In this document: positions 11,217-22,697 of the stretch, piece after piece
Position numbering within the stretch: position 1 is the first letter of the stretch
Layout: each line of letters starts with the position of its first letter
Assembly: GCA_030770535.1 (NCBI GenBank)
Contig: JASVEC010000026.1
Coordinates: 124,001 to 188,000, forward strand
Source of the DNA: Batkoa obscura
Taxonomy: Eukaryota > Entomophthoromycota > Entomophthoromycetes > Entomophthorales > Batkoaceae
Length of the DNA: 64,000 bases
Direction: 5' to 3'
Notes under the pieces: generated by a model
Database searches by the model: none
The model's input: only the letters and a program-made list of their open reading frames with translations
What the model was told of the DNA's origin: nothing
Translations under genes and position numbers: made by a program

Positions 11217-12257
11217 TTATTTGTCTAACTTCGTTACTAATGCTTTATCAGTCAAATAAATTAACTGCGTTTTATCGGAATAAATATTATCTTTACTACC
11301 AAAGGAATAAATTAAATGCTCTTTATAATAAACTAAGCAGCCGTTGTCATAAGATTCGAATCCGTCTACTTTATATGAATTATGCATCTTGATGATTGAA
11401 GTTTTTATACTGTAAACAGCATCCCCTTCTTTATTATCAGTACCACCTAATATATATGCAAACCCACTTATATCATCAAAAACAGTCGAAAAATTAGACA
11501 TAGCTGGGAATAGGCGATCCCCACTAAATGTATTTATATTGCTACTTCTAGCATCAGCGGACCAAGTGTTGTAACTTTTCCTGTCCTGATATTCACCATC
11601 GCTTGTTTTCCCTCCAAAATTATGGATTGAAGACTTCAATGAGATGATACCACCACTAATGCTTGTTTTATATCCGGATTGTTCCACTACCCAAGTATTG
11701 CTCTCTAGATTATAAATAAACACTTTTTTATTATATCCTACTTTCTTACCCCTGTCTATATATTCGCCTCCAAAATAATATATATTTTCAGTATCTAAAT
11801 TGGCCAAGTAAGCATTTGATAACGCTGAATCAATATTTTCTCGTTTAAGTAAAGTAGCTAGTTGTTTAGATGCCTTTTCATTATTAATCCACTTGTTTGT
11901 CTTTATATTATAAACCTGAAAGCTGGCGAAAATATCAGAACCTTCACCTCCGATCATGTAAATTTTATCCGAGTCTTTTTCAGGTTGTATTATACTACCA
12001 TACATTGAAAAAGGTGCTTTACTATTAACTTTGGTCCACTTTCCTTGGGTTTTATTGATCATGAAACCATCATCTGATAAATCTAACATGTACACATCTT
12101 TATTTGGTATTATATTATTGTCACTATCCTGACTTGAGCCACCTAAATAATAAATTTTATCTTTAACTAACATGCAGTTTCCGCCAGATAATTTTGGAGA
12201 ACTTTGAGCAAAGTATCTATCAAAAACAATGCTTATTAACAGAAGCCAAAGCACCAT
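11217..12257 (-). CDS. Secreted kelch-repeat protein without membrane anchor
   Basis: 346 residues, single exon, starting at ATG 12257. A signal peptide (VLWLLLISIVFDRYFAQS) is followed by a kelch beta-propeller: blade signatures IYYLGGSS (about 35-42), IYMIGGEG, IYYFGGEY, HNFGGK and AYILGGTD, then YDNGCLVYY and YSFGSKD. Compared with the 466-residue paralogue at 36097 it matches through the propeller and stops right after 'TQLIYLTDKAL'. The Gly-rich transmembrane segment and cytoplasmic tail are absent, and no frame downstream restores them. It may be a genuine secreted form or a 3'-truncated relic; the intact frame argues for expression. Kelch propellers bind proteins or glycans; the ligand is unknown. 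Confidence 0.75.
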   Translation of the reverse strand: MVLWLLLISIVFDRYFAQSSPKLSGGNCMLVKDKIYYLGGSSQDSDNNIIPNKDVYMLDLSDDGFMINKTQGKWTKVNSKAPFSMYGSIIQPEKDSDKIYMIGGEGSDIFASFQVYNIKTNKWINNEKASKQLATLLKRENIDSALSNAYLANLDTENIYYFGGEYIDRGKKVGYNKKVFIYNLESNTWVVEQSGYKTSISGGIISLKSSIHNFGGKTSDGEYQDRKSYNTWSADARSSNINTFSGDRLFPAMSNFSTVFDDISGFAYILGGTDNKEGDAVYSIKTSIIKMHNSYKVDGFESYDNGCLVYYKEHLIYSFGSKDNIYSDKTQLIYLTDKALVTKLDK

Positions 12258-12863
12258 ATTGAGACCAATTCAAAGTATTATAAGTATCAAAAGTATTAAA
12301 AATTATAGAGTATTAAACTTCATTTTGAGGTTTAGGTTTTAATTTATATACAGAATGAGAAGCGAGCTAATGTATTAAAATTATCTTTTAGTAACATTTA
12401 ACTTGTTTAATTTAATTAAAATACTTTTTATTCACTTTGAAATTTACATTTAGAACTTTGTTTCTAAATAGATAAAATATTGATAAACTCATATTCAAAA
12501 ATATAAACAGAAAATTAGAATATATATATATATTCATTATTTATTAATTGTTGTTCTTTAGTCAATTATTTATATTAAAAATTTGATATTATTGTTTTGA
12601 CTTTTTTACAAATAATGGTTATTTGTAGCCGTTATTGGAAATATACAAAGTAAAATAGCGGATACGTGCAAACTATGTTTTAGCACCATGATGTAAAATA
12701 TCAATATCAATAAACAACGTGAAATAATATATGGTGGTAAACTTTGTTTATCCCTCACGTAGAAAATTCGTTAAAATAGTAATGATCATTTTATATTGAA
12801 AATATTTATAAATCATCAATAAAATTTTAAAATCAATTTTTTTTATTAAATCAATTAGCTGTA
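12258..12863. other. Intergenic, no gene seen
   Basis: AT-rich promoter-side spacer of the kelch gene; only short microsatellite-like TA runs near 12520. Confidence 0.4.
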
Positions 12864-12970
12864 AATGGGGATGTATTTTTGTGTTTAAGAATTTTACTAA
12901 CAATCTTTCCACTCAAAGAACGCTTAAAAAATGGAAAAAGTAATGAAGTCAAAAAAAACACCCCCATATA
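12864..12970 (-). mobile_element. MITE copy 5
   Basis: Reverse orientation, good TIRs (ATGGGGATGTATTTTT and ACACCCCCATA), about 55 nt past the phosphatase stop codon. Confidence 0.8.
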
Positions 12971-13024
12971 TTCAATGTTAAAGTTTCAAAAAATTAACTT
13001 CCAAATTATTGTCAATATTTATTT

Positions 13025-13882
13025 TTAATCAAAAAGTTTGCGTGGTACTTTTGAATCGATGTAAGAAGGTAATGGGATATTTAAAGCCTTTAAAGTGATA
13101 GCAAAGATATCCATATTACGGACAGAGTTATCTAATTTTTTTGGAGAAATACCAGGTCCAGAAGCACCGAATAAGATTTGAGTTTCTGCCTTTGAGTTTC
13201 CACCATGTCCTTTACCAATACCACCGTGATCAGCAGTCATTAGAATCAGAGTTGAGTCCCTTAACTTAGCTTCTTCAAGTTTGGCTAATATTTTCCCAAT
13301 ATAACTATCGACTAATTTATATTCTGCAATGTATTCCTTGCTCAACCATCCTTTACTATGCCCAGTTTCATCGATATCACCAAAATAGACAAACATAAAT
13401 TTGGAGTCTTTACCACGCGTAGTAATATAATCTAAACTTGAGGTAAAGACAGTTGTATCGTTAGAAGTCACTTTGTCTAATTTTAAGCCTTCTTCGGTAA
13501 GACCTTTGTTTAATGGAGCCCAAGAGACAATGGAAGCAATGGTAGCATTGGGGTCATGGTTTAAGATAGTTTTAAAAACAGTTGGATATTCAGTCTTATT
13601 ATAATAATGATCATTAATGTTACCATTAGTAACACCATGTCGTTCTGGAGTTACACCAGTTAGCATAGACCCCCAATTTTGACCTGACCAAGTTGGCTTC
13701 ATGGCTTGAGCGTTATTAGTATAAGCACCAGACACAAGGAGTTTATGAATGTTTGGAGTGTCGATGTATTGGTGAAAATTACCAGCACCATCTAAACCGA
13801 TAAAGAGAACTCTTTCAATTTTACTGCTTTCAATAGCGTTAAAGTACAATAAACTGGAAACTAAGATATTAATGACTTTCAT
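13025..13882 (-). CDS. Alkaline-phosphatase-superfamily hydrolase (nucleotide pyrophosphatase/phosphodiesterase type), secreted
   Basis: 285 residues with an N-terminal signal peptide (MKVINILVSSLLYFNAIESS). The superfamily metal-site pattern is complete: GLDGAG (Asp31), the nucleophile segment PTWSGQNW (Ser66, where ENPP enzymes have Thr), YFGDIDETGH (Asp169, Asp171 or nearby, His175), TADHGG (Asp218, His219) and GKGHGG (His226). These bind two zinc ions and a phosphoester or sulfate-like substrate. It is shorter than ENPPs and lacks extra domains. The substrate cannot be told; phosphodiester, nucleotide or phosphonate hydrolysis are all possible. Two asparagine-linked glycosylation-like sites fit an extracellular enzyme. 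ATG at 13882 precedes the signal peptide directly. Confidence 0.8.
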   Translation of the reverse strand: MKVINILVSSLLYFNAIESSKIERVLFIGLDGAGNFHQYIDTPNIHKLLVSGAYTNNAQAMKPTWSGQNWGSMLTGVTPERHGVTNGNINDHYYNKTEYPTVFKTILNHDPNATIASIVSWAPLNKGLTEEGLKLDKVTSNDTTVFTSSLDYITTRGKDSKFMFVYFGDIDETGHSKGWLSKEYIAEYKLVDSYIGKILAKLEEAKLRDSTLILMTADHGGIGKGHGGNSKAETQILFGASGPGISPKKLDNSVRNMDIFAITLKALNIPLPSYIDSKVPRKLFD

Positions 13883-14530
13883 ACCTAATTGGAATTAAAC
13901 TTTTATGTTAATCATTTGGTCTGACTTATTCTCCTTTTTATATCTTATCAATTACACGTGGATTTACTATTTCAAATTTGTGCATTCATGTCAAAATAAT
14001 AGAGTCGATTTTATCTCTAGCTGACCAAAATTAAGATATAATATTACATTTTTATATTTATGTAAAATAGAATAACAACAACAGTTATAATTTAGATTAG
14101 AATAAACTAAACTTTTCTTAATTGTGCTTATAAAAAAATCTCAACAAATATTGCTATTATTCTTTTAATAATCAAATTTTATTATATGACTTAGAAGCAC
14201 TATTTAAACTTTTATTGTATTGTATACACAATTTCTTTTTGCTATCGTAATATTTTTATTACGTTTTACTTTTCATTAACCTCTTCTTCCATTATTTATA
14301 TTTCTATATACTTTATTATTTTTAGAATATTAAGTCATTTAGCAATATTGATTCAACAAATCAAATTTAAAAAGTATAACATGCAAGATTGTTATTATTT
14401 TCAATTATTAAATTTAATGTATAAACACCAATTAAAGAATAATAAATATTTAAATACAATAAAATGCTATAGTAATTACAATCACAATTGTTAAACCAGT
14501 CCAAGTATTTTATTTTATTTTTTTTACTAT
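13883..14530. other. Intergenic, no gene seen
   Basis: Upstream region of the hydrolase gene, AT-rich, no supported frame. Confidence 0.4.
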
Positions 14531-14631
14531 TTAGAGATGTACTTTTGTTTAATAATTTTACCAACAATTTTTCCGCTCAAATAGCGCTTAAAAGATAGAA
14601 AAAGTAGTGAAGCTAAAAAAAAATACTCCAT
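14531..14631 (-). mobile_element. MITE copy 6 (drifted ends)
   Basis: Conserved core in reverse orientation; terminal repeats partly lost (TTAGAGATGTAC and ATACTCCAT). Confidence 0.65.
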
Positions 14632-14719
14632 TTGATAAAGTAAAATTAATAGATAGTAAAGCAAAGCAATTTTTTTAAATTTAAAATAATAGCAATTAAA
14701 GTTTTATTTGTTATTAATG

Positions 14720-14775
14720 TTATATGGGGATGTCTGGATTAGTTTCAAAATTTAACTAGAAATTAATCCAAATTT
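14720..14775. repeat. MITE-like terminus with a 12-bp hairpin
   Basis: TATATGGGGATGT, the MITE end, is followed not by the MITE core but by an imperfect inverted repeat (tggattagtttc / gaaattaatcca, 11 of 12). It may be a fragment or a different element sharing the TIR. Confidence 0.4.
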
Positions 14776-14889
14776 TAAGCTTTTAAATTTGTAAGTCTTT
14801 AATGTATGATTAGCTAAATTTAAAAAGTTTAAAACTAAATATAAAAATTCAACTTAAAAGACTTATTTTGTTTTTTTTAATTATATGTT

Positions 14890-15420
14890 TGTGAAAGTTG
14901 GTACTCAGTGATTGGAGTTAAAAGCAGTCTTAACTTAATTAACTGGCCGTAAGTCAAAAGGTCTTAGTTTATGTAACTAAGATAGACTTAAATTGATAGG
15001 AATAATACGTAATAAGCTACGAACTATGTAAAACAAATAGAATAGAAGATACTACTGTAAAATCTATGTAAAATACTATAAGACTTAGTGGCTTTATCAA
15101 AAGTATAATATTAGGGAACAATTCAATTAAAAAGCCTCGAGCTATTATGTTGAAGAATCTCTTTTATACTCCAACTGGGCGGCTATATATAAGGAACATA
15201 ATAGCAGTTGTTCCTTATTATAGTTGCCAAGTATGGACATTAAATTATTCATGGTTAGATGGTAGAAATTCTCACAGCAAATCAAAGTAAGGAATTCTGA
15301 GTTGATTATACCACATGAATTACGGCCAAATAGATTACAAAACTACAACTAGTTTTGTAAACAAGTTAAGTGATTATTATGCGATAATCAATCATAGAGT
15401 TGATGAAGCGATATTTCACA
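14890..15420 (+). mobile_element. Solo LTR, family A (fossil)
   Basis: TGTGAAAGTT...ATATTTCACA, about 530 bp, flanked by a perfect 5-bp duplication ATGTT. It contains a TATATATAAG promoter-like stretch near 15185. No internal region adjoins it. Confidence 0.8.
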
Positions 15421-15507
15421 ATGTTATATATTTTTTTATTAAATATTTAATAGATATATAATATATAATTATCTAATTATTTGGCTTTATTTTTTACTAA
15501 AATAAAA

Positions 15508-17164
15508 ATAAAATGCAAGCTTATATAACTAAACTTCGAAATGGAATTTTTAAAAATTTTAATATAATAGGGAGAAGCACATTTTATAAACATTGTAATT
15601 CATCTACATCAATTTTAACAACTATTCACAATAACCCAGAGTTTATGGAATTTTATAATAAAACAAAAAAAGAAAAGAAATGTTACTAAATTCTACTACT
15701 AATAACAACAAACTTGATCAAACAATGTATAAAATTAGTGCTTTAAGGGAAACAGGAGATAAAACCAACAAGTAGCATTATTATCGACTATAGCCTCAGC
15801 ATATTCTTTTGATGAATGTAAAAGTTTTGGATTTAATATAAATAGAAATCAATATGATTATTCAAAAATAAATAATAATAATAAAACATCAACGTTACAA
15901 CCTATTATTAAAAATACAAAAAAAATTAATGAGCAAATTAAAATTATTATACAATATTTACTTGATAATTCAATTATTTCATCAAGATTTAATAAAAAAG
16001 ATAATGATAATAAATATTCGTCAGATAATAAAAATATATATTAAATAAAAGTAGAAGAATGACATGTAGTAAATATTTTAATGATTTAAAAGATAAAGCA
16101 GTAGCTAGGTCAACATTCTTTAAATGTATACCAAATAATTCTAAAAATGCAGTAAGAAAAACAGATTTATGTAATATATGTGCCCAATATACAGTTAGAA
16201 AAAAGTTATTTGAAAACAAAATAAATACAGCGATAAAAAATAAAGCAGAGATAGAAGAATCTTTTAATAAAGAAAAAAGGTTATATAAATTACATGAGTT
16301 TTGTGTTGATACTCAAAAAAATATATTTAATGAAACTATTAAAAAATTAAATAATAGAAGTTGTATAATAATTTTAGACTTTAAACAAAATATGGAAATA
16401 GGAACAAGACCAGATCCAATAAATTTAGATCATTATAATAAACAAGCTATATCAGTATTAGGGTTTGGCGTTTTGTATTTAAAAAATGATAAAACAATAG
16501 GCAAAGCTTATTTTGATTATTTATGTGAAATACTAAATCATGATTCAGCATATCCAGGATATTATTTGATTGATTTAATATCTAAAGAGCCTTTATTTAA
16601 AAAGTTTACAAAAACTAATATATGGGCAGATATGAGAAATTATTTTAAATCAAGAGTTTTTATATTATATATTTAAAGAAATTTATAAAATAATAGTTTA
16701 AATGTTGATCTTAATTTTTTTGCTCAGCATCATGGAAAAAGTATAGTTGACGGATATTTTAGAAATCTTTCACAGTGGAAAAATAGTTTTGAAGCATTAG
16801 ATAAAATAGAAGATATTGATCAATCAATTTCAAAATTTGTGGTTTTTATTTGTGAACATAATAGAATTAATAACTCAACTGTCAATAATGGGAAAACAAA
16901 TATAATTTTAAAAAGTATGAAAGAAACAAAGATACAATAAAAATAATAAAAATAATAAAAATAATAAAAATAAAAGGTATTAAAAAGTATTTACATTTTA
17001 TTAAACGTGATAATAAACTACACTGTTATCCAGTATCTGATACATCAAAAAAAAGTGATACAATTACAATTAAAGTTGTAAAGTCTATAGAAAATAGAAA
17101 AATTAAAAGATCGACCCCAGCTTATCTTACAAAAATAACAGAAATTTTAAGTTCCAATATTTAG
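15508..17164 (+). mobile_element. Broken DNA transposon, transposase of unassigned superfamily
   Basis: Coding remnants lie in several frames: 15508-15690 (MQAYITKLRNG...), a segment around 15800-16040, the longest open piece 16059-16676, then 16690-16920 and 16965-17164, ending in a stop. The long piece holds IIILDFKQNMEIG and, after a Gly-rich turn, SVLGFGVLYL, DLISKEPLF and IWADM. The next piece holds QHHGKSIVDGYFRNLSQW, a block ending in a short conserved His/Asp motif. Acidic residues with this layout fit a DDE-type integrase fold, but I cannot name the superfamily. At least three or four frame breaks make it inactive. No terminal inverted repeats were found; it lies just after a solo LTR. 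Confidence 0.55.
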
Positions 17165-17611
17165 TAAGCAAGTAAGTAGCTTATTAGATGATAGAAATCA
17201 ATTATTAAATGTTGATATTACTTAAATTAATAATAGCTAAATTAATAAATAGTCAAAGAGTAAGTAGTTGTAATAATAAGGAAAAATTATTATTATAATG
17301 CTTGTGTTATATAGGGATAGTTAATTATAGCTTTGGGGTTAACCATTTCCTCATATGCAGCTATCTATTAACTTAGTGACATATTAATAATGTAATTATA
17401 ACATTAAAATAATTTACTCATTTGATAGCAAATCTGCAATGCTGACTATAAAGCAGTCAATAATGAAGGTTTTTTCGATGAGGTTTTATAAGAATATGTA
17501 TTTATTTACATAGTACAACTTTAACTAATATCAATATATAGACTATATTAGTAAAAGCCTTGCTAATTTGGAGATTTGTATTAAATTTAATAGGAATTCC
17601 GTCAACTTGTA
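17165..17611. other. Intergenic, no gene seen
   Basis: Possibly the 3' non-coding end of the transposon; nothing else recognisable. Confidence 0.35.
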
Positions 17612-17715
17612 ATACGGGGGTGTTTTTTTTGGTTTCATCACTTTTTCCATTTTTTTAAGCACTATTTGAGTGGAAAGTATCAATAAAACTCTTAAACAAA
17701 AAACATATCCCTATA
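17612..17715 (+). mobile_element. MITE copy 7
   Basis: ATACGGGGGTGTTTT...ACATATCCCTATAT with the conserved core; forward orientation. Confidence 0.75.
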
Positions 17716-18451
17716 TGGAAATATTTTATTTTATCACTGTCCATTTTTTATATAGCATAAAAAGTAAAAAAGTTCAACTTTATATTTAAACTACTCTATG
17801 TATTAAAATTGAATAAATTAATGTATAAACTTATATTTACTTTATTTGGTCTATATAATTATAGTTAATAATATTTTGAAAATTTATAATAACGAGAAAT
17901 GTTACATTATAAAACAATGTGAAATAAACCATGTGAAAAAAGAAATTATAAAGTGACTTAATATTGAATCGATTGGTTCTATTGGCTATGAAATTAATAA
18001 GGGATCAAACTAAGTTAAACTAAAAAACTTATCTTAAGGGACCAATTAAATCATTATTTAGGAAAGGTGGCAAAATGGGTTGAAAATCATAAGAGTTTGG
18101 AATAAAAAATGATTCGATCTTTGGAAAAAAAAAATTAACCATCGGAAATGGTAATGTTTTGTTTAGCTGAAAACAAGAGTAATAGATTGATTTCTATCAA
18201 AACCTCTACATTATTATTTTATTATATTCAATTATAATATTTAATAATATTTTTAAAATTAGTTTAAAGATAAATGTTCATAATTGAATTTTATATTAAT
18301 AAAAATTTGAAAAATAAAGTATAGTTTATATTAAAACTTTCTAATATGATTAATGTTTATTAAAATTATTTAATGTTGTTAAATGTACAAGTATTATAAA
18401 CAATAAATTTTACAATAGGTTTTGAAGATAAGAATTAGTTATATAATTAAT
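17716..18451. other. Intergenic, 3' side of the glucosyltransferase
   Basis: AT-rich, no supported frame. Confidence 0.4.
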
Positions 18452-20112
18452 TTAAGCCGAGTCCGAGGTAATCGCAGATTTGATATTATTTCCATCTTCA
18501 TAAAAGAAATGACTATTAGGTGCTAAAAATGAATAAATATCTTTTGTATCCCCTAATAATGGATCACTTTCATGATTTTCTTCGATACCATTACGTTGTG
18601 ATTTATGCAATATATCAGCCAATAAATGGATAGAAGTTACTACAAATGATACAGTAGATTGTGCAATAGGATGTTGTAAAATGTCTTGTAGATACTTATC
18701 GATGGAATACGGTGATGGTGCAATTGAATCACAAGAAATAACCATAGTACCTGTGGTTAAAATATAATCTTTACCTCTCCAATTTAAGGAATTCCCTAAG
18801 ATACTATACAAAAACAAAGGTAAAGCTGATACTTCACGAAAGCCCCAAGCAACCATATATTTTCTGAAATCGCTTACTGGCTTTCCAATTAATGATTGGA
18901 ATGTAATGAGATCTAAAGCAAACCATGTTACTACATGGAAAGCAAAGAAATTTAATGGATGAATAGAAAAGATAGAAGAAAAGGAATAAGAAGCAATAAG
19001 TCCATTAAGTACACATTCAGTAAAAGGTTCTAAAAGTATACTGAGCATTGAAATGTATTTACGCAAACGAAGCCAGCGAGATCTACGACCAAAGAAGGAA
19101 GAAAGAGGCATTTCACCCATTGGTTGATAGATAAGATCTTCGACCATAACATGCTTGAGGCCTAAATCCCAAATATTTTTAGCAATCCAATGATCTTCAG
19201 CTAAGACTTTAGTAGCTGCTTCCATACCACCAAACCTTTCAAAATCAGATTTACGATATAAACAACTCTTTCCCATTACGCAAGAATCTAGCTTTAAAAA
19301 GTTAACAGCGCTATACAACTTTGCATGAGTAGTGTTTAAAAAGATGGCGTCTAACATAGCGCCAAAACTTTGAGCTTGTAAGCCTATTGGTAAATGATGA
19401 ACAAGACCAACCTCTGGCTTAATCAATTCTACTAAAGCTCTACCAAGTGTGCCTTTATTTAAGTATACATTTGAATCGCATATCCATAATAAATCGTATT
19501 TTGCTTGTTTATATGCTTCAACCATATTGTTTACTTTAGGATTTACTCCATAAGTACATTCATCAATAATGATCTTAGCGTCAACGTTAGGGTACTTTGA
19601 CATTAATTTCTTTACAACAGGAATCGATGGATCGTTTGGTGAATGAACAGAAAATATTATTTCGAAATTAGTATAATCTTGAGTAAATGAAGTCTCTAAA
19701 TTTTGATACAACATAAAATCTAATCCAGATAATGGACGAATAATACTAACGAATGGTGAACCAGGAATAGACAATGGTTTGCGTTTGTTTAATACTGAGG
19801 CAGGTTTATATTTATGAGTACTATGAAAAAGTTAATATAAATTGACTATCTTTAAAATTAAAATTACCTTAAATACCAGCTCAATGTTGATATAAATATC
19901 ATTAAAACCCAAAAGATAAAGCCGAATGCAATAGCAGTAATATTGAATATATTGTATATACTCACATTATCTAAACTGTAGTCTAACATGATGATAGTAA
20001 AAACAGAAAAAAAGATAAAAACAAATTGAGGATTAAATATTGTATAAAAAGAGGTAATCTCTCCTTTAAAAATCAAATAATTTAAATTTAACTGAAAAGT
20101 TAAACTTCTCAA
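18452..20112 (-). CDS. Ceramide glucosyltransferase (glucosylceramide synthase, GT21)
   Basis: Exons 20112..19868 and 19820..18452 join in frame over a 47-nt intron (537 residues from the first ATG). An ATG at 19989 (residue 42) just before a transmembrane segment is the likelier true start. The enzyme transfers glucose from UDP-glucose to ceramide in the Golgi/ER membrane. Seen in order: N-terminal membrane helix, SIIRPLSGLD, WICDSN (D1), LVHHLP, VMGKSCLYRK, AEDHWIAK (D3) and the processive-type RRSRWLRLRK (R/QxxRW), then C-terminal membrane helices. Compared with animal UGCG it has a longer C-terminus (acidic, after DPLLGD). Its domain order and motif spacing match the family closely. Confidence 0.92.
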
Positions 20113-21267
20113 TTATTAATGATGTTTCCTATTTATACTTCATCCGCCATTTGATGGGGTCTTAAAATTTAATTGGCCACAATTATGATTTCAAATCAAA
20201 TTTGGAACAAATCGCATGTTTGAGAATAGAAATTTGATAGTGTTAAAAGATTAATAACCTTGAATAAATTATAAATTAAATATAAACTATTAAGCCCTAT
20301 TGATTATAAATAACGAATAACAATATAAGTATAATAAGAAGATATACGGTATTTTCTGCTGGTTTAATTTATATTGTTCTTTTAGTAACCTAAATAACAC
20401 AACTTTATAATTTAGGCTCAAAATATTTGAGTTAAAATAATGTGAGATCATTTTAAAGGTCATACTATTACCTAACTTAGTAATAAACAATGGAAGAATA
20501 TTAGCCCGACAACTAAATTTGTAAAATAACAAAATGATTTTTAATATGCATAAACGATACATAATATATATATGTAATATATATATATTATGATATATTA
20601 TATATCAAAATGCTATTCCTAGTAAATTGATAAGTTTCTATACAAAACCATAGTACGATAGCTTATACATTCACAACTTATGATTATTAATACAAAGTAG
20701 TAACTGCGCCGAGCCCGATCAATTAGATCATTTTAATTCTAATTGTAAAATCTAGTCATCAAAAAATATAATTGGTTTAGCCGTGTGGAATTTTGGGGTA
20801 AAACCAATAGGGTTTAGGCTAATTTTATAGAAAAAAAATGAAGTTGACATTTGATTCAGGAAGAAAAGGACTTCGGCTTGTTTTATAGATTAACAATGAT
20901 TTATAATCGCATTAAAATTTAGATAATTTTTTCAATGAAAGCCATTAGTTATTAATAAAATTTCAATGAACTTGTACGTTTTTGAAACATTTAATCAATT
21001 GATTATAAATATTTAACCTAAATAGTGTTAAAAAGAATATCAGTCTTTAGATATTTCATACAGAATATTCTTTTTTTCATCCTTCCTATTTTTTATTATA
21101 CTATCTTATTCAGTTTCATATTAAATATGCAACTGGGAAAATGCATTAGTTTTACCAGGGATGGGTAACTTGAATAACTTGCAATAAATTTTTTATTAAC
21201 AAAATTTTAGAGTTGTTCCGTGAAAAAAAAAGCAATTTCTAAAAAATTTAATAAAACACAATATTGA
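20113..21267. other. Intergenic, no gene seen
   Basis: A frame at 20562..20290 (minus) has the hydrophobic low-complexity look of translated AT-rich DNA and no family features. A TA microsatellite lies at about 20565-20610. Confidence 0.4.
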
Positions 21268-21370
21268 TATGGGGATATTTTTTTGGCTTCATCACTTTTT
21301 CTATCTTTTAAGCGCTATTGAACGGAAAAACTGTTAGTAAAATTCTTAAACACAAAAATACATCCCTATA
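21268..21370 (+). mobile_element. MITE copy 8
   Basis: TATGGGGATATTTTT...ACATCCCTATA, forward orientation, with TA at both ends. Confidence 0.8.
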
Positions 21371-21660
21371 TCTTTAAAAGTGAGTTTAGCATAATATAAA
21401 ATTACTAAATCAAGAAAAAATAAAATCCAGTCTCTTTAAGTTATTAAAATAGTAGAAGTTATTAAATGTTAATATTGGTCAAAAATGGAAACGTTAAAAA
21501 ACAGTGCAGTATTTATAAAACTATTATAAGGCCGATAAGCTTTATATTTATTTAGGAAATGGACTAATTTAATTTTAGTGAATGAAAACATATCACTCAT
21601 AAAATCATAAAATGTTCTTATTTAGTATTTTAACTTTGATTAATAAAATATGTTTAAAGA

Positions 21661-21764
21661 TATGGGGATATACTTTTGTGTTTAAGAATTTTACTGATAA
21701 TTTTTCCGTTCAAATAGCGCTTAAAAGATGGAAAAAGTGATGAAGCCAAAAAAATATCCCCATA
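21661..21764 (-). mobile_element. MITE copy 9
   Basis: TATGGGGATATACTTTTG...ATATCCCCATA, reverse orientation, 290 bp from copy 8, so the two face each other. Confidence 0.8.
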
Positions 21765-21924
21765 TATAAAATTATAAAATATCGCTGCTTTTGTATTCTT
21801 AATGCTTTTTATTTTTTACAGTGGGGTAAAGAAGGGGCTCGGATTTTGATAAATTGTACAATTCTATTACAGTTCATACAAATTTAATTTCAACAAATAT
21901 ACAATTTTAATATTAGTCTGACAT

Positions 21925-22021
21925 ATAATGGGAATGTGTTTTTTGTTTGAATTCTAGAGTAATTTTTTTATTTGATAGTGCTAAAAAATGAAAAAATAAG
22001 ACCAAAAAAATATCCCCTAAT
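21925..22021 (-). mobile_element. MITE copy 10 (degraded)
   Basis: Reverse orientation; TAATGGGAATGTG and ATATCCCCTAAT ends, core shortened and drifted. Confidence 0.6.
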
Positions 22022-22199
22022 ATTTTTAGTTTAGAATCTTCAGTTTAGCATAAAATTCAAATTGGGCAAAATACTAGTTATTAAGATCTAGCATTTTAAA
22101 GTTTAATCCAATAAGTAAAACATCTAAAACTGGATACAGTTAAATACTCTTGCTTTTTTTAATTTGTTGCTAATATATTTTACAATGAATTTATAAATC

Positions 22200-22697
22200 T
22201 GTGAAAGTTTGATACTCAATGGTTGGAGTTAAAAGCAGTCCTTGGTTGATTAACTTGCCTTGAGTTGAACGGTCTTAGTTTGTGTAACTAAGATAGACTT
22301 AACTTAATAGGAATAATACGTAATAAGCTACGAATTATGTAAAACAAATAAAATAGAAGATAATACTGTAAAATCTATGTAAGATGTTGTCAGAAAGACT
22401 TAGTGACTTTATTAATAATACGATATCAGGGAGTAATTCAATTAAAAAAGCCTCTAGTTAGTATGTTGAAGAATTTCTTTTATACTCCAACAAGTATGGA
22501 TATCAAAACGAGAGGATATCGTTCTTTGCAATATGAAGTTAGAAATCCTCACAGCAAATCAAAATAAAGAACTTTGGATTGATTATACCACATGTATCAC
22601 GGTTAAATTGATTACAAGGCTGCAACTAGTTTTGTAAACAAGTTCAATGATTATTATGTTATAATTAATCCGAGAGCTGATAAACCAATATTTCACA
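22200..22697 (+). mobile_element. Solo LTR, family A (fossil)
   Basis: TGTGAAAGTTTG...AATATTTCACA, about 498 bp, flanked by AATC on both sides. No internal region. Confidence 0.8.

Noticed and set aside
14367-14567. Minus-strand frame partly overlapping MITE copy 6
   Set aside because: Runs through the repeat and has no protein-like features.
20290-20562. Open frame of 90 codons on the minus strand with hydrophobic residues
   Set aside because: Typical translation of AT-rich DNA; no motif, no flanking signals, no homologous copy nearby.
20701-20720. GC-rich word 'ctgcgccgagcccg' as a possible structured RNA
   Set aside because: Too short, no pairing partner found nearby.
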